From positions 1 to 29,275 of IMG/VR virus record IMGVR_UViG_3300024346_000370: a stretch of 29,275 bases of DNA; one strand, written 5' to 3'. The notes below the pieces were generated by a model, which worked only from the letters and a program-made list of their open reading frames with translations, was not told the DNA's origin and did not search any database. Both the position numbers and the translations under genes were made by a program. Below, one piece after another: positions 12,854 through 18,598 of this stretch. Every line of letters starts with the position of its first letter. Within the stretch, counting starts at the first letter, position 1. Source of the stretch: a virus.

Positions 12854-13377
12854 AGAATTTATTAAAATCGTTGGCTGCATTCCAACAAGAAGTGCCTGTA
12901 ATCCACAAGGCAACACAAGGCTACGGCTATTCTTACGCTGACTTGCCTAAAATCTTTGAGGTGATCAATCCGTTGCTAAAAAAACACGGACTCGGATTCA
13001 CTCAGACTCTACACACAAAAGACGATGTCAACTACATTGCTACAATGGTATTCCACATCGAGACTGGTGAACACATCGAAAGCTCAATAGCTATTCCTTA
13101 CGTTCAGTTAAAAGGTATGAACGACTTTCAGTCCTTCGGTTCGGGTGTGACCTACTACCGTCGTTATGCACTCAGTTCTGCTCTTTGTTTAGTAACCGAC
13201 AAAGACACGGATGCTTCAGGTGAGCAAGTTAAAACTGAGAAGAAACTACCTGCCATCGACCAAAAACGTTTTCAAGCAGCAGTAACTGCCATTCATAAAG
13301 GCGAGTTCACTCGTGAGAAGTTAGAGTCATCGTTTGCATTAACTGAAGGTCAAATAGATATTCTTAACGCTCTATGA
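12850..13377 (+). CDS. ERF-family single-strand annealing recombinase
   Basis: A 175-residue protein starting MKNLLKSLAAFQQEVPVIHK. It carries the ERF family marks: an early GYGYSYADLPKIFEVINPLLKKHGL segment and, at about 96-121, GSGVTYYRRYALSSALCLVTDKDTD, where YxRRYxL and the D-x-D are strongly conserved. ERF proteins bind single strands and anneal complementary DNA. The gene is coupled (ATGA) to the exonuclease gene, as annealing proteins and exonucleases usually are. A TTG at 12826 in frame overlaps the promoter box and is not the start. Confidence 0.9.
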   Translation: MKNLLKSLAAFQQEVPVIHKATQGYGYSYADLPKIFEVINPLLKKHGLGFTQTLHTKDDVNYIATMVFHIETGEHIESSIAIPYVQLKGMNDFQSFGSGVTYYRRYALSSALCLVTDKDTDASGEQVKTEKKLPAIDQKRFQAAVTAIHKGEFTREKLESSFALTEGQIDILNAL

Positions 13378-14054
13378 AGACTCTTAAAATTAGGTGTAGT
13401 GCCATCGGAAAACTGATGGCTACACCACGCTCTAAAGGTGAGTTCTTATCTCAAACTGCTAAAACCTACATTCACGAGTTAGTATTAGAACATAAATACG
13501 GCATCAAGAAGGAGTTTAGCTCACGTTACACGGACAAAGGAATCCAAGTTGAAGATGAGTCTATCTCGTTGGTCAATGATGTCTTAGATGTAAAATTTAT
13601 CTACAAGAACGAAGAGTTTTTTGAGAACGATTGGATAACAGGAACACCTGACGTAAACACGGAGGATGTATTGTTAGACGTTAAATCTTCTTGGGATGCT
13701 ACTACCTTTCCGTTTTTCGATACGGAGATTCCTAACAAAGACTATTTCTATCAACTTCAAGGTTATATGTGGCTAACTGGCAAGACTCAATCAATGCTTT
13801 GCTACTGTCTTGTAGATACTCCAATTGAAATGGTAGAGGATGAGATCCGCAGAGTGCATTGGAAGCTACATAAACTTGACGAGGATTTAGATTTGCGAGA
13901 AGAGGTGGAGAGTAAGCATCAGTTTTCACACATACCTAAGAACCGCAGAGTCAAGGTATTCTATGTACAAAAAGACGAACAAGTAATCGAGCAGATAAAA
14001 GAAAAGATAGAACTTGCTCGAGAGTATTATAACGCACTAATCCAAATGCTATGA
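13374..14054 (+). CDS. YqaJ / lambda-Exo-like recombination exonuclease
   Basis: A 226-residue PD-(D/E)XK enzyme. E60 (GIQVEDESI) is the early motif; D93 (TGTPDV) and D102-V-K104 (LLDVKSSWD) are the metal-binding core; FYQLQGYMWLTG is the Gln motif typical of YqaJ/lambda Exo. It would resect double strands to make single strands for the ERF protein, with which it forms a two-gene recombination unit (4-nt overlap). The C-terminus is helical. Confidence 0.88.
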   Translation: MKTLKIRCSAIGKLMATPRSKGEFLSQTAKTYIHELVLEHKYGIKKEFSSRYTDKGIQVEDESISLVNDVLDVKFIYKNEEFFENDWITGTPDVNTEDVLLDVKSSWDATTFPFFDTEIPNKDYFYQLQGYMWLTGKTQSMLCYCLVDTPIEMVEDEIRRVHWKLHKLDEDLDLREEVESKHQFSHIPKNRRVKVFYVQKDEQVIEQIKEKIELAREYYNALIQML

Positions 14055-14338
14055 CAATAACACACGATTACGATTCAGTAGAAATCAAAGACAAAGTAGT
14101 TTTATCCGTAATGGCTAAGTATGCTGAACGCTCTGCAACTGGACTAAAGAAATACGGAACTACATTAGAAAGAGAAGATTTAACGCTTGACCAATGGATA
14201 AACCATTTGCTTGAGGAGTTGATGGATGCCACGCTTTATTTGAGCCGTATTAAGAAAGAAATTGAGCTGCATTATGTCAAAGGCTTTTCAGATGGCTATC
14301 GAGAAGCGAAAAACACGAAACAAAACAAACAAGGATAA
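14051..14338 (+). CDS. MazG-like nucleotide pyrophosphohydrolase-type protein
   Basis: A 95-residue, all-helical protein with GLKKYGTTLEREDLTLDQWINHLLEELMDATLYLSRI. The R-x-GL-x-KYG start and the EE-x-x-D-A-x-x-Y segment are the pattern of phage all-alpha NTP-pyrophosphatase-like proteins that act on (d)NTPs or alarmones. It overlaps the exonuclease gene by 4 nt. Only one half of the usual metal-binding set (E-x-x-D) is clear, so catalytic activity is not certain. Confidence 0.65.
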   Translation: MTITHDYDSVEIKDKVVLSVMAKYAERSATGLKKYGTTLEREDLTLDQWINHLLEELMDATLYLSRIKKEIELHYVKGFSDGYREAKNTKQNKQG

Positions 14339-14381
14339 GGGGTAAAAATTGCCACATATCTAAACACGAAATGTAAGAAAT

Positions 14382-14801
14382 ATGATAAAAGAATTTGTAA
14401 AACAATGGGATGAGCGTAAGCACCTATTAGAAGAATGGTTAAAAGAAAACCAACCAAGCGACTACGAAGATATTTACAAGAAGCTATTTGAATTAGTAGT
14501 AACTGAACCGAATAGTTATAGTAATTCTTGGGACTGGGAACGCTTTGTAACTATTGACGACGGCCACTATCAAGGCAATATAATTTTCATACTTTGCAAT
14601 GATTGCTATCAACCTAATTTAGATGACTATATTTTTACGGAAGTTGACTATGGTTCGTGTTCTGGTTGCGATACATTCGAACACATTAGAGATTTACAAT
14701 GGGGTAGCGAGAAAAACACGGACGAACAAGTTAAGCAGTATATGACACTTGCTTTACATATGGTTCAAGAAACTAAAACCTTTAAACAACAAGAACAATG
14801 A
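14382..14801 (+). CDS. Unknown acidic protein, first gene of the junction-linked array
   Basis: A 139-residue protein, acidic, rich in Trp/Tyr, with a Cys cluster (CNDCYQPN, then YGSCSGCDTFEH) that could bind a metal. It ends in TFKQQEQ, a tail written by the repeated junction DNA rather than by the gene itself, and it is coupled to the next gene by ATGA. A 43-nt gap precedes it. I do not recognise a family. Confidence 0.7.
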   Translation: MIKEFVKQWDERKHLLEEWLKENQPSDYEDIYKKLFELVVTEPNSYSNSWDWERFVTIDDGHYQGNIIFILCNDCYQPNLDDYIFTEVDYGSCSGCDTFEHIRDLQWGSEKNTDEQVKQYMTLALHMVQETKTFKQQEQ

Positions 14802-15013
14802 AAATAATACATTTAATTAATGACACATACCAAGTAGTAATTGAAGATGAACAAACAATTATCTTTCAAGGTAGTGAAGAACAATGTTTAAGATATTTAT
14901 TAAAACAAGCAACAAGAACAATGAAATATTTTGAAAAATATTTACAATTCAATCACTCAAACAAAAAAAACAACAACAATGAAAATAGAAGTAATTACAC
15001 CTTCATTAAATGA
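14798..15013 (+). CDS. 71-residue array protein with read-through junction
   Basis: Begins MKIIHLINDTYQVVIEDEQTIIFQG, a beta-type start, then a short helix (EQCLRYLLKQA). At 14910-14926 it runs through a junction copy in the wrong frame (Q-A-T-R-T-M-K), so the usual stop is bypassed and the frame continues through a second degraded junction to 15013. The tail (HSNKKNNNNENRSN) is junction DNA read in frame. The original protein was probably about 41 residues; a second start at 14921 lies in the same frame. Unknown function. Confidence 0.5.
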   Translation: MKIIHLINDTYQVVIEDEQTIIFQGSEEQCLRYLLKQATRTMKYFEKYLQFNHSNKKNNNNENRSNYTFIK

Positions 15014-15197
15014 AGCAGGTTTTGGAGTTAAAGAATGTAACTCAATGTATGAAGCACATACAAATAAGATTTACAATGATGCCAATGGTTGGCCAAGTGA
15101 AATCTATGTTGATGGTATTTTACAAGACCACTTACCATCTGATGCTATCCAACCCGATACTTATAAAGTTAAAACCTTTAAACAACAAGAACAATGA
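14979..15197 (+). CDS. 72-residue array protein, unknown
   Basis: Starts MKIEVITPSLNEAGFGVKE at the ATG after a degraded junction; a longer frame from TTG 14931 reads junction DNA and is rejected. It has a mixed alpha/beta look with a WPSEIYVDGILQDHLPSD segment and ends KTFKQQEQ. It overlaps the previous frame by 35 nt and the next gene by 4. Not recognised. Confidence 0.6.
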   Translation: MKIEVITPSLNEAGFGVKECNSMYEAHTNKIYNDANGWPSEIYVDGILQDHLPSDAIQPDTYKVKTFKQQEQ

Positions 15198-15460
15198 AAA
15201 CAGCAGTAGAATGGTTGCAATCACAAATTGTATTTGAAAGTGTTGATAAAGAATTATTGGCAAGATGGGATGAAGATTCTGACTTATCTGAATACTTTGA
15301 ACAAGCATTACAAATGGAAAAGGAGCAGATGCTAAAAACATTTACTCAATCAAGAGCCATTTCCGTTGAATGTGCAGTTTGGAATTGCCAGGGTAACGAA
15401 AGAAAATGGGAATCATTTGAACAATACTACAACGAAACCTTTAAACAACAAGAACAATGA
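15194..15460 (+). CDS. MKTAVEWL-family small protein
   Basis: An 88-residue protein with MKTAVEWLQSQI at the start, a central YFEQALQMEKEQMLKTF helix, and ending EQYYNETFKQQEQ. I recall many short Bacteroidota phage proteins with the same plan (MKTAVEWL ... QA-x-x-MEK-x-Q ... YYNETF), usually without a known role. It is an intact cassette with clear junctions on both sides; its first 18 bases match those of the gene at 15764. Confidence 0.7.
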   Translation: MKTAVEWLQSQIVFESVDKELLARWDEDSDLSEYFEQALQMEKEQMLKTFTQSRAISVECAVWNCQGNERKWESFEQYYNETFKQQEQ

Positions 15461-15573
15461 AATTTATATTAGAAATAATTGGCACAACTATTTTTGTATT
15501 GGTAGAAATTTATGTACTTGGAATAATTTATTGTGCTACAAAAAAAACAACATTTAAAAAACGAGAACAATGA
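15457..15573 (+). CDS. 38-residue single-pass membrane peptide
   Basis: MKFILEIIGTTIFVLVEIYV... is one hydrophobic helix of about 25 residues followed by a basic tail ending TFKKREQ. It is set between two junction copies with ATGA overlaps, so it is a normal member of the array. Probably inserted in the host inner membrane; role unknown. Confidence 0.6.
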   Translation: MKFILEIIGTTIFVLVEIYVLGIIYCATKKTTFKKREQ

Positions 15574-15767
15574 AATCAGTAAAAGAAAAAGCAAATGAAT
15601 TGATATCAACATTTGGTAAAGAACTTGCTCCAAAAGTAGTTGATGAAATACTAAAATCAAATCCTTGTTCTGAGGGTTCAGATAGGGGTGGAGATTTTAT
15701 GTGGGTTGAAGATACATATTATTGGGAACAAGTAAAACAAGAACTAACTAAACAACAAGAACAATGA
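15570..15767 (+). CDS. 65-residue array protein, unknown
   Basis: Helical N-terminus (KEKANELISTFGKELAPKVVDEILKS), then a Gly/Trp segment (SDRGGDFMWVEDTYYWEQVKQEL) and the junction tail TKQQEQ. Coupled by ATGA on both sides. Not recognised. Confidence 0.65.
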   Translation: MKSVKEKANELISTFGKELAPKVVDEILKSNPCSEGSDRGGDFMWVEDTYYWEQVKQELTKQQEQ

Positions 15768-16039
15768 AAACAGCAGTAGAATTTTTAGAAATTGAAATTC
15801 AGAAAGTAGTTTATATTGCTAAATCAAATAAAGTAAAATTTGATGAGTTAATAAAACAAGCCAAAGAAATTGATAATAGACTAAAACACGAATCCATTGA
15901 AAGCCAAGTTGCTATTTTAAAAGATACACTTGATGAGATGATGACTGGCTTTGACTCTGAAGAAGATAGAATGGACTTCATTCTTGACATTTGCAACGGG
16001 TATAAAAAACGAATTGAAACTAAACAACAAGAACAATGA
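15764..16039 (+). CDS. 91-residue helical array protein with MKTAVE start
   Basis: Shares its first 6 residues and 18 bases with the gene at 15194, but the rest differs: long charged helices (IKQAKEIDNRLKHESIESQVAIL, DTLDEMMTGFDSEEDRMDFILDI) and the tail ETKQQEQ. The identical start next to an identical junction suggests recombination between cassettes. Function unknown. Confidence 0.65.
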   Translation: MKTAVEFLEIEIQKVVYIAKSNKVKFDELIKQAKEIDNRLKHESIESQVAILKDTLDEMMTGFDSEEDRMDFILDICNGYKKRIETKQQEQ

Positions 16040-16140
16040 AAGAGAAAACAAAAGCAATTATATTCCTACTCTTTGCATTATCCGTTTTTTGCTACGGATT
16101 CCTACACTTCGTAGGTTTTGTATGGAGAGGAGCTTTCTAA
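16036..16140 (+). CDS. 34-residue membrane peptide, last gene of the array
   Basis: MKEKTKAIIFLLFALSVFCYGFLHFVGFVWRGAF: two positive residues, then one hydrophobic segment. It starts in the last junction copy and ends without a junction tail, marking the end of the array. Role unknown. Confidence 0.55.
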   Translation: MKEKTKAIIFLLFALSVFCYGFLHFVGFVWRGAF

Positions 16141-16154
16141 ATAGTAAATAACCA

Positions 16155-16185
16155 AGTGGTTAGTCGGAAATCCCGACACGCCACT
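16155..16185 (+). promoter_or_regulatory. Hairpin in leader of SSB-like gene
   Basis: AGTGG (16155-16159) pairs with CCACT (16181-16185), and inside it GTCGG (16163-16167) pairs with CCGAC (16173-16177), with a symmetric 3x3 internal loop and a 5-nt loop. No T-run follows, so it is not a terminator. It lies 30 bases before the SSB-like start and could be a translational operator. Confidence 0.5.
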
Positions 16186-16215
16186 AAAAAACGTAAACAA
16201 TTAAATAAATATAAA

Positions 16216-16440
16216 ATGGAAAACAAAATCAACACTGGAGCAATCTTCAAAAACACGAACAAGAAAGCTGAGAATCACCCAGACTACAAAGGAAAGGTAA
16301 ACGTAAACGGAAAGGAAATGGAAGTAGCTCTTTGGGTAAAGCAAGGTAAGAACGGAAGTTACTTCTCAGCTTCATTCAGCGAGCCGTATGTTGCTCCTCA
16401 AGTTACACCAGTAGAAACTGATAACGATCTTCCTTTCTGA
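16216..16440 (+). CDS. Small single-stranded DNA-binding-like protein
   Basis: A 74-residue protein (ATG 16216; the frame is open upstream through a GTG but that passes through the leader hairpin). It has a beta-rich body (KGKVNVNGKEMEVALWVKQGKNGSYFSASF) and ends DNDLPF, very like the acidic tip D-D-D-L-P-F by which bacterial SSB recruits other proteins. It is shorter than a normal SSB (about 110 residues before the tail). Placed after the recombination genes. A single-stranded DNA role is inferred from the tip and body. Confidence 0.65.
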   Translation: MENKINTGAIFKNTNKKAENHPDYKGKVNVNGKEMEVALWVKQGKNGSYFSASFSEPYVAPQVTPVETDNDLPF

Positions 16441-16441
16441 T

Positions 16442-16663
16442 ATGTACATAGACGATTTATCACTCCGAAAGCAACTGCAACGAATCCTACTTGTAAAAAC
16501 ACGAAATAGGATAGTCCAAGAAATAAAGCTATCAGGAAACAAGATGCACTCATTCCAATTAGATAACTTCTTAAACGGAAAGGACGTAACATTAAGCACC
16601 TTGAACAAGATAGATACTTATGTTTCAAGAGAGATTTACTTAAACAATTTAGAGCCACTTTAA
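16442..16663 (+). CDS. Small HTH DNA-binding protein (Cro-like)
   Basis: A 73-residue protein with a helix-turn-helix of the XRE/Cro type at about 34-60: MHSFQLDNFLNGKDVTLSTLNKIDTYV, where the helix ends in a FLNGK turn and is followed by a TLSTLNKID helix. It starts two bases after the SSB-like gene stop and runs into the terminator stem. It may turn down early promoters. No partner repressor gene is seen. Confidence 0.65.
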   Translation: MYIDDLSLRKQLQRILLVKTRNRIVQEIKLSGNKMHSFQLDNFLNGKDVTLSTLNKIDTYVSREIYLNNLEPL

Positions 16664-16677
16664 CAGGTGGCTTTTTT
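16653..16677 (+). terminator. Rho-independent terminator ending early region
   Basis: AGCCAC (16653-16658) pairs with GTGGCT (16667-16672) over an 8-nt loop and runs into T (16672-16677). The HTH stop codon lies in the loop. Confidence 0.9.
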
Positions 16678-16685
16678 ATTTATAC

Positions 16686-16715
16686 TTGCGTGATTAGAAT
16701 TTAATCTTATATTTG
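16686..16715 (+). promoter_or_regulatory. Promoter TTG-N19-TATATTTG of sigma/packaging operon
   Basis: TTG 16686-16688 and TATATTTG 16708-16715 are 19 bases apart, the same spacing as the promoter at 7793. It lies between the terminator and the sigma-like gene, so it would give a leader of about 10 nt. Confidence 0.8.
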
Positions 16716-16731
16716 TTTAGAAATTAGTCAA

Positions 16732-17187
16732 ATGGATGCACTTAAAATATTAGCAGACCACCACAAAGAATGGGTAAAGATAGTCCGTTCATTTGGAGAG
16801 CAAGACCTTGCAGAGGATGTTGTTCAGGATGTTTACATCAGAATTGTCAAGTACAACTACGAAGAAAAAATAATCAAAGACGGAAAACCAAACATAGCTT
16901 TGATGTGGATGATGCTAAGAAATAGAGCATTTGAAATAAACAAAACGGGTAGTGTTCAGTTTTTATCTTTAGACGAAGTAAGAGGAGTAGCAGACGAAGA
17001 GTCTGAGTTAGATAAACACGAAGCCACGGAAAGAATACACGAGATAATAAACAAAGAGATAGATAACTGGCATTGGTATGATGCTATGCTATTTAAAGTT
17101 TATAAGGAAGGCAAGGCATCAATGCGAGACATAGCTAAAGATTCAGGAATCAGTTTGACCTCGATATTTAACACGCTCAAGAACTGA
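16732..17187 (+). CDS. Sigma-70-like (ECF type) transcription factor, apparently cut by in-frame TGA
   Basis: A 151-residue protein. Residues 21-38 (FGEQDLAEDVVQDVYIRI) match sigma region 2.1-2.2, the core polymerase contact; WMMLRNRAFEI is the following helix; residues 120-151 (FKVYKEGKASMRDIAKDSGISLTSIFNTLKN) are a region-4-type HTH. It is the first gene after a strong promoter and precedes terminase and tail genes, so it may redirect host polymerase to late genes. The frame stays open for 23 more codons after TGA 17185-17187, to TAA 17257-17259, with an acidic VGEDYEDYSNNDF segment that I recall as the normal C-terminus of related proteins. Confidence 0.72.
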   Translation: MDALKILADHHKEWVKIVRSFGEQDLAEDVVQDVYIRIVKYNYEEKIIKDGKPNIALMWMMLRNRAFEINKTGSVQFLSLDEVRGVADEESELDKHEATERIHEIINKEIDNWHWYDAMLFKVYKEGKASMRDIAKDSGISLTSIFNTLKN

Positions 17188-17259
17188 AAACAAAGATTGA
17201 AAGATAACGTAGGCGAGGACTACGAGGACTATAGTAATAACGATTTTGATTTAATATAA
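17188..17259 (+). other. In-frame extension after sigma-like stop codon
   Basis: Twenty-three codons in the same frame as the sigma-like gene (KQRLKDNVGEDYEDYSNNDF and three more), ended by TAA. There is no start codon of its own and no other gene in this 77-bp gap. It is either a lost C-terminus (TGC/TGT to TGA), readthrough, or a sequence error. Confidence 0.5.
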
Positions 17260-17264
17260 CTAAA

Positions 17265-17633
17265 ATGGCAAAAACACGAAAGAAAGCTCAAGGGTTAGGA
17301 GATACCATAGAGCAAATAACCGAGATCACAGGCATCAAAAAACTTGTTGAATTTGTAGCAGGTGAGGACTGCGGATGCGATGAGCGTAAGAAGAAACTTA
17401 ACGAGTGGTTTCCATACCGCAAACCTGAGTGCCTAACCGAAGAGGAATACAATTGGCTTACGGAAACACGAATCCTTTATCAACAAACATTCAAACCTAC
17501 TGAAGTAACAAGAGTAAGAGAAATATACTCACGAGTAATGAAGGTACGCTTAGAACCAAGCTCGTGTGCTTCTTGCTTTAGAGATGTAGTAAACCAACTC
17601 AAGAAGGTTTATGACGCTTACGAAACTAACTAA
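17265..17633 (+). CDS. Small Cys-containing protein before terminase
   Basis: A 122-residue protein: basic start (MAKTRKKAQGLGDTIEQITEITGIKKLVEF), a GEDCGCDERKKKL segment, a FPYRKPECLTEEEY segment, and late CASC. The Cys pairs (CGC, C, CASC) could form a zinc site. I recall similar proteins in the same place, before the small terminase gene, in Bacteroidota phages; function is not known to me, though a DNA-binding packaging helper is reasonable. Confidence 0.7.
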   Translation: MAKTRKKAQGLGDTIEQITEITGIKKLVEFVAGEDCGCDERKKKLNEWFPYRKPECLTEEEYNWLTETRILYQQTFKPTEVTRVREIYSRVMKVRLEPSSCASCFRDVVNQLKKVYDAYETN

Positions 17634-17645
17634 ACACGGACACCA

Positions 17646-18101
17646 ATGGCAAAAGTAGGAAGACCAAGAAACGTAGAAACTCCCGAAGAAATGTACAAAC
17701 TATTCAAGGAGTACAAAACCTACGTCAAAGACAATCCAAGATACAAGTACACACTAAACCAAAGAAGCGGAGAGATGGTAGCTGAACCTCTTGAAGTACC
17801 TTTGTCACTTGAAGGCTTTGAAGTCTACATCTATCAAAAGAAAGGCTTTTTCATTGAGCAGTATTTTAAGAATATAGGAGATGCTTACGCAGAATTCTTA
17901 CCCATCTGTTCATATATTAAGCGAGAGATACGAACTGACCAAATCAACGGAGGTATGGTAGGGCAGTACAATGCATCAATCACACAACGTTTAAACGGAC
18001 TAACTGAGAAGACTGAAACGACTGTAACAATGGAGATGCCGTTGTTTCCTGAAGAACCAAAAGCAATAGACGCAGATGTTCAAAAGAACTACCTCGAATA
18101 G
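17646..18101 (+). CDS. Terminase small subunit
   Basis: A 151-residue protein with GRPRNVETPEEMYKLFKEYKTYVKDNP at the N-terminus (the P-E-x-M/L-x-x-x-F-x-x-Y-K pattern of Bacteroidota-phage small terminases), a PLSLEGFEVYIY segment, and an MEMPLFPEEP C-terminal part. It would bind the phage genome and load the large subunit. It lies just before the large subunit gene, with only an HNH gene between. Confidence 0.75.
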   Translation: MAKVGRPRNVETPEEMYKLFKEYKTYVKDNPRYKYTLNQRSGEMVAEPLEVPLSLEGFEVYIYQKKGFFIEQYFKNIGDAYAEFLPICSYIKREIRTDQINGGMVGQYNASITQRLNGLTEKTETTVTMEMPLFPEEPKAIDADVQKNYLE

Positions 18102-18120
18102 ATAATTTTTATTATCTTTG
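18101..18120 (+). promoter_or_regulatory. Palindrome and TATCTTTG box of the HNH gene
   Basis: GATAAT (18101-18106), TTTT, ATTATC (18111-18116) is a perfect inverted repeat, and it overlaps TATCTTTG (18113-18120), an exact TAnnTTTG match. The ATG follows four bases later, so a transcript from this box would be nearly leaderless. No -33 TTG at normal spacing. Confidence 0.4.
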
Positions 18121-18124
18121 TGCT

Positions 18125-18598
18125 ATGGAAAAATATATAGCAATAGGTAGATATGATTCGAAGTATTCAGTATCTAATCTCGGAAATGTGATAAGCCACA
18201 TCGGTAAAAATAAAGAGCTTGTAAAGTTAAATACGGCAAATGGATATTTGTTTGTTAGATTAAGTAAGAATGGTAAAGCATATACTGAATTAATACATAG
18301 ATTAGTTGCTGAACATTTTTTAGATAATTCAAATAATTTGCCTCACGTAGACCACATTGATTTTGATAAAAAGAATAACAATGTAAATAATCTACAATGG
18401 ATAAGCATTAAAGAAAATAACCGCAGGTCTAAATCTAAAAAAGTGATTCAAAAAAGTATATGTGGTCAATTAAAAATCAAAGTTTGGGATGGCTTAGGGC
18501 ATATACAGGACGCATTAGGATTTAATAAAGCAAACATTCAAAAATGTTGCAAAGGAAAGAAACCTACTATGTATGGATTTAAATGGGAATATGTTTAA
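18125..18598 (+). CDS. HNH homing endonuclease between terminase genes
   Basis: A 157-residue protein. NUMOD4-like N-terminus (YIAIGRYDSKYSVSNLGNVIS), HNH core IHRLVAEHF (about 58-66) and HVDHIDFDKKNNNVNNLQWIS (74-94), and a C-terminal NUMOD1-like DNA-binding part ending YGFKWEYV. Codons are more AT-rich than in the terminase genes on either side. It overlaps the large terminase start by 8 nt, so it seems to have landed exactly at that gene border. It probably has its own promoter. Confidence 0.88.
   Translation: MEKYIAIGRYDSKYSVSNLGNVISHIGKNKELVKLNTANGYLFVRLSKNGKAYTELIHRLVAEHFLDNSNNLPHVDHIDFDKKNNNVNNLQWISIKENNRRSKSKKVIQKSICGQLKIKVWDGLGHIQDALGFNKANIQKCCKGKKPTMYGFKWEYV

Larger units (their letters stand above)
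14775..16041 (+). repeat. Repeated gene-junction sequence of a small-gene array
   Basis: AAACAACAAGAACAATGAAA recurs at gene junctions ending near 14803, 15199, 15462, 15772 and 16041; degenerate forms lie near 14926, 14984 and 15575. At three sites it is preceded by the words ACCTTT. In each intact copy it encodes the last residues KQQEQ and stop of one gene and the start MK of the next. The copies at 15194 and 15764 share 34 bases, extending into MKTAVE. It works as an A-rich start region and as short homology for exchange. Confidence 0.8.

Noticed and set aside
14775-16041. Regularly repeated 20-bp sequence as a CRISPR array
   Set aside because: Copies are 110-400 bp apart, each lies at a gene stop/start, and the spacers between are coding frames.
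7690-16731. Integrase, excisionase or lysogeny repressor
   Set aside because: No tyrosine or serine recombinase motifs and no CI-like repressor with dimerisation domain; only a small Cro-like HTH (16442). A temperate lifestyle is therefore not supported.
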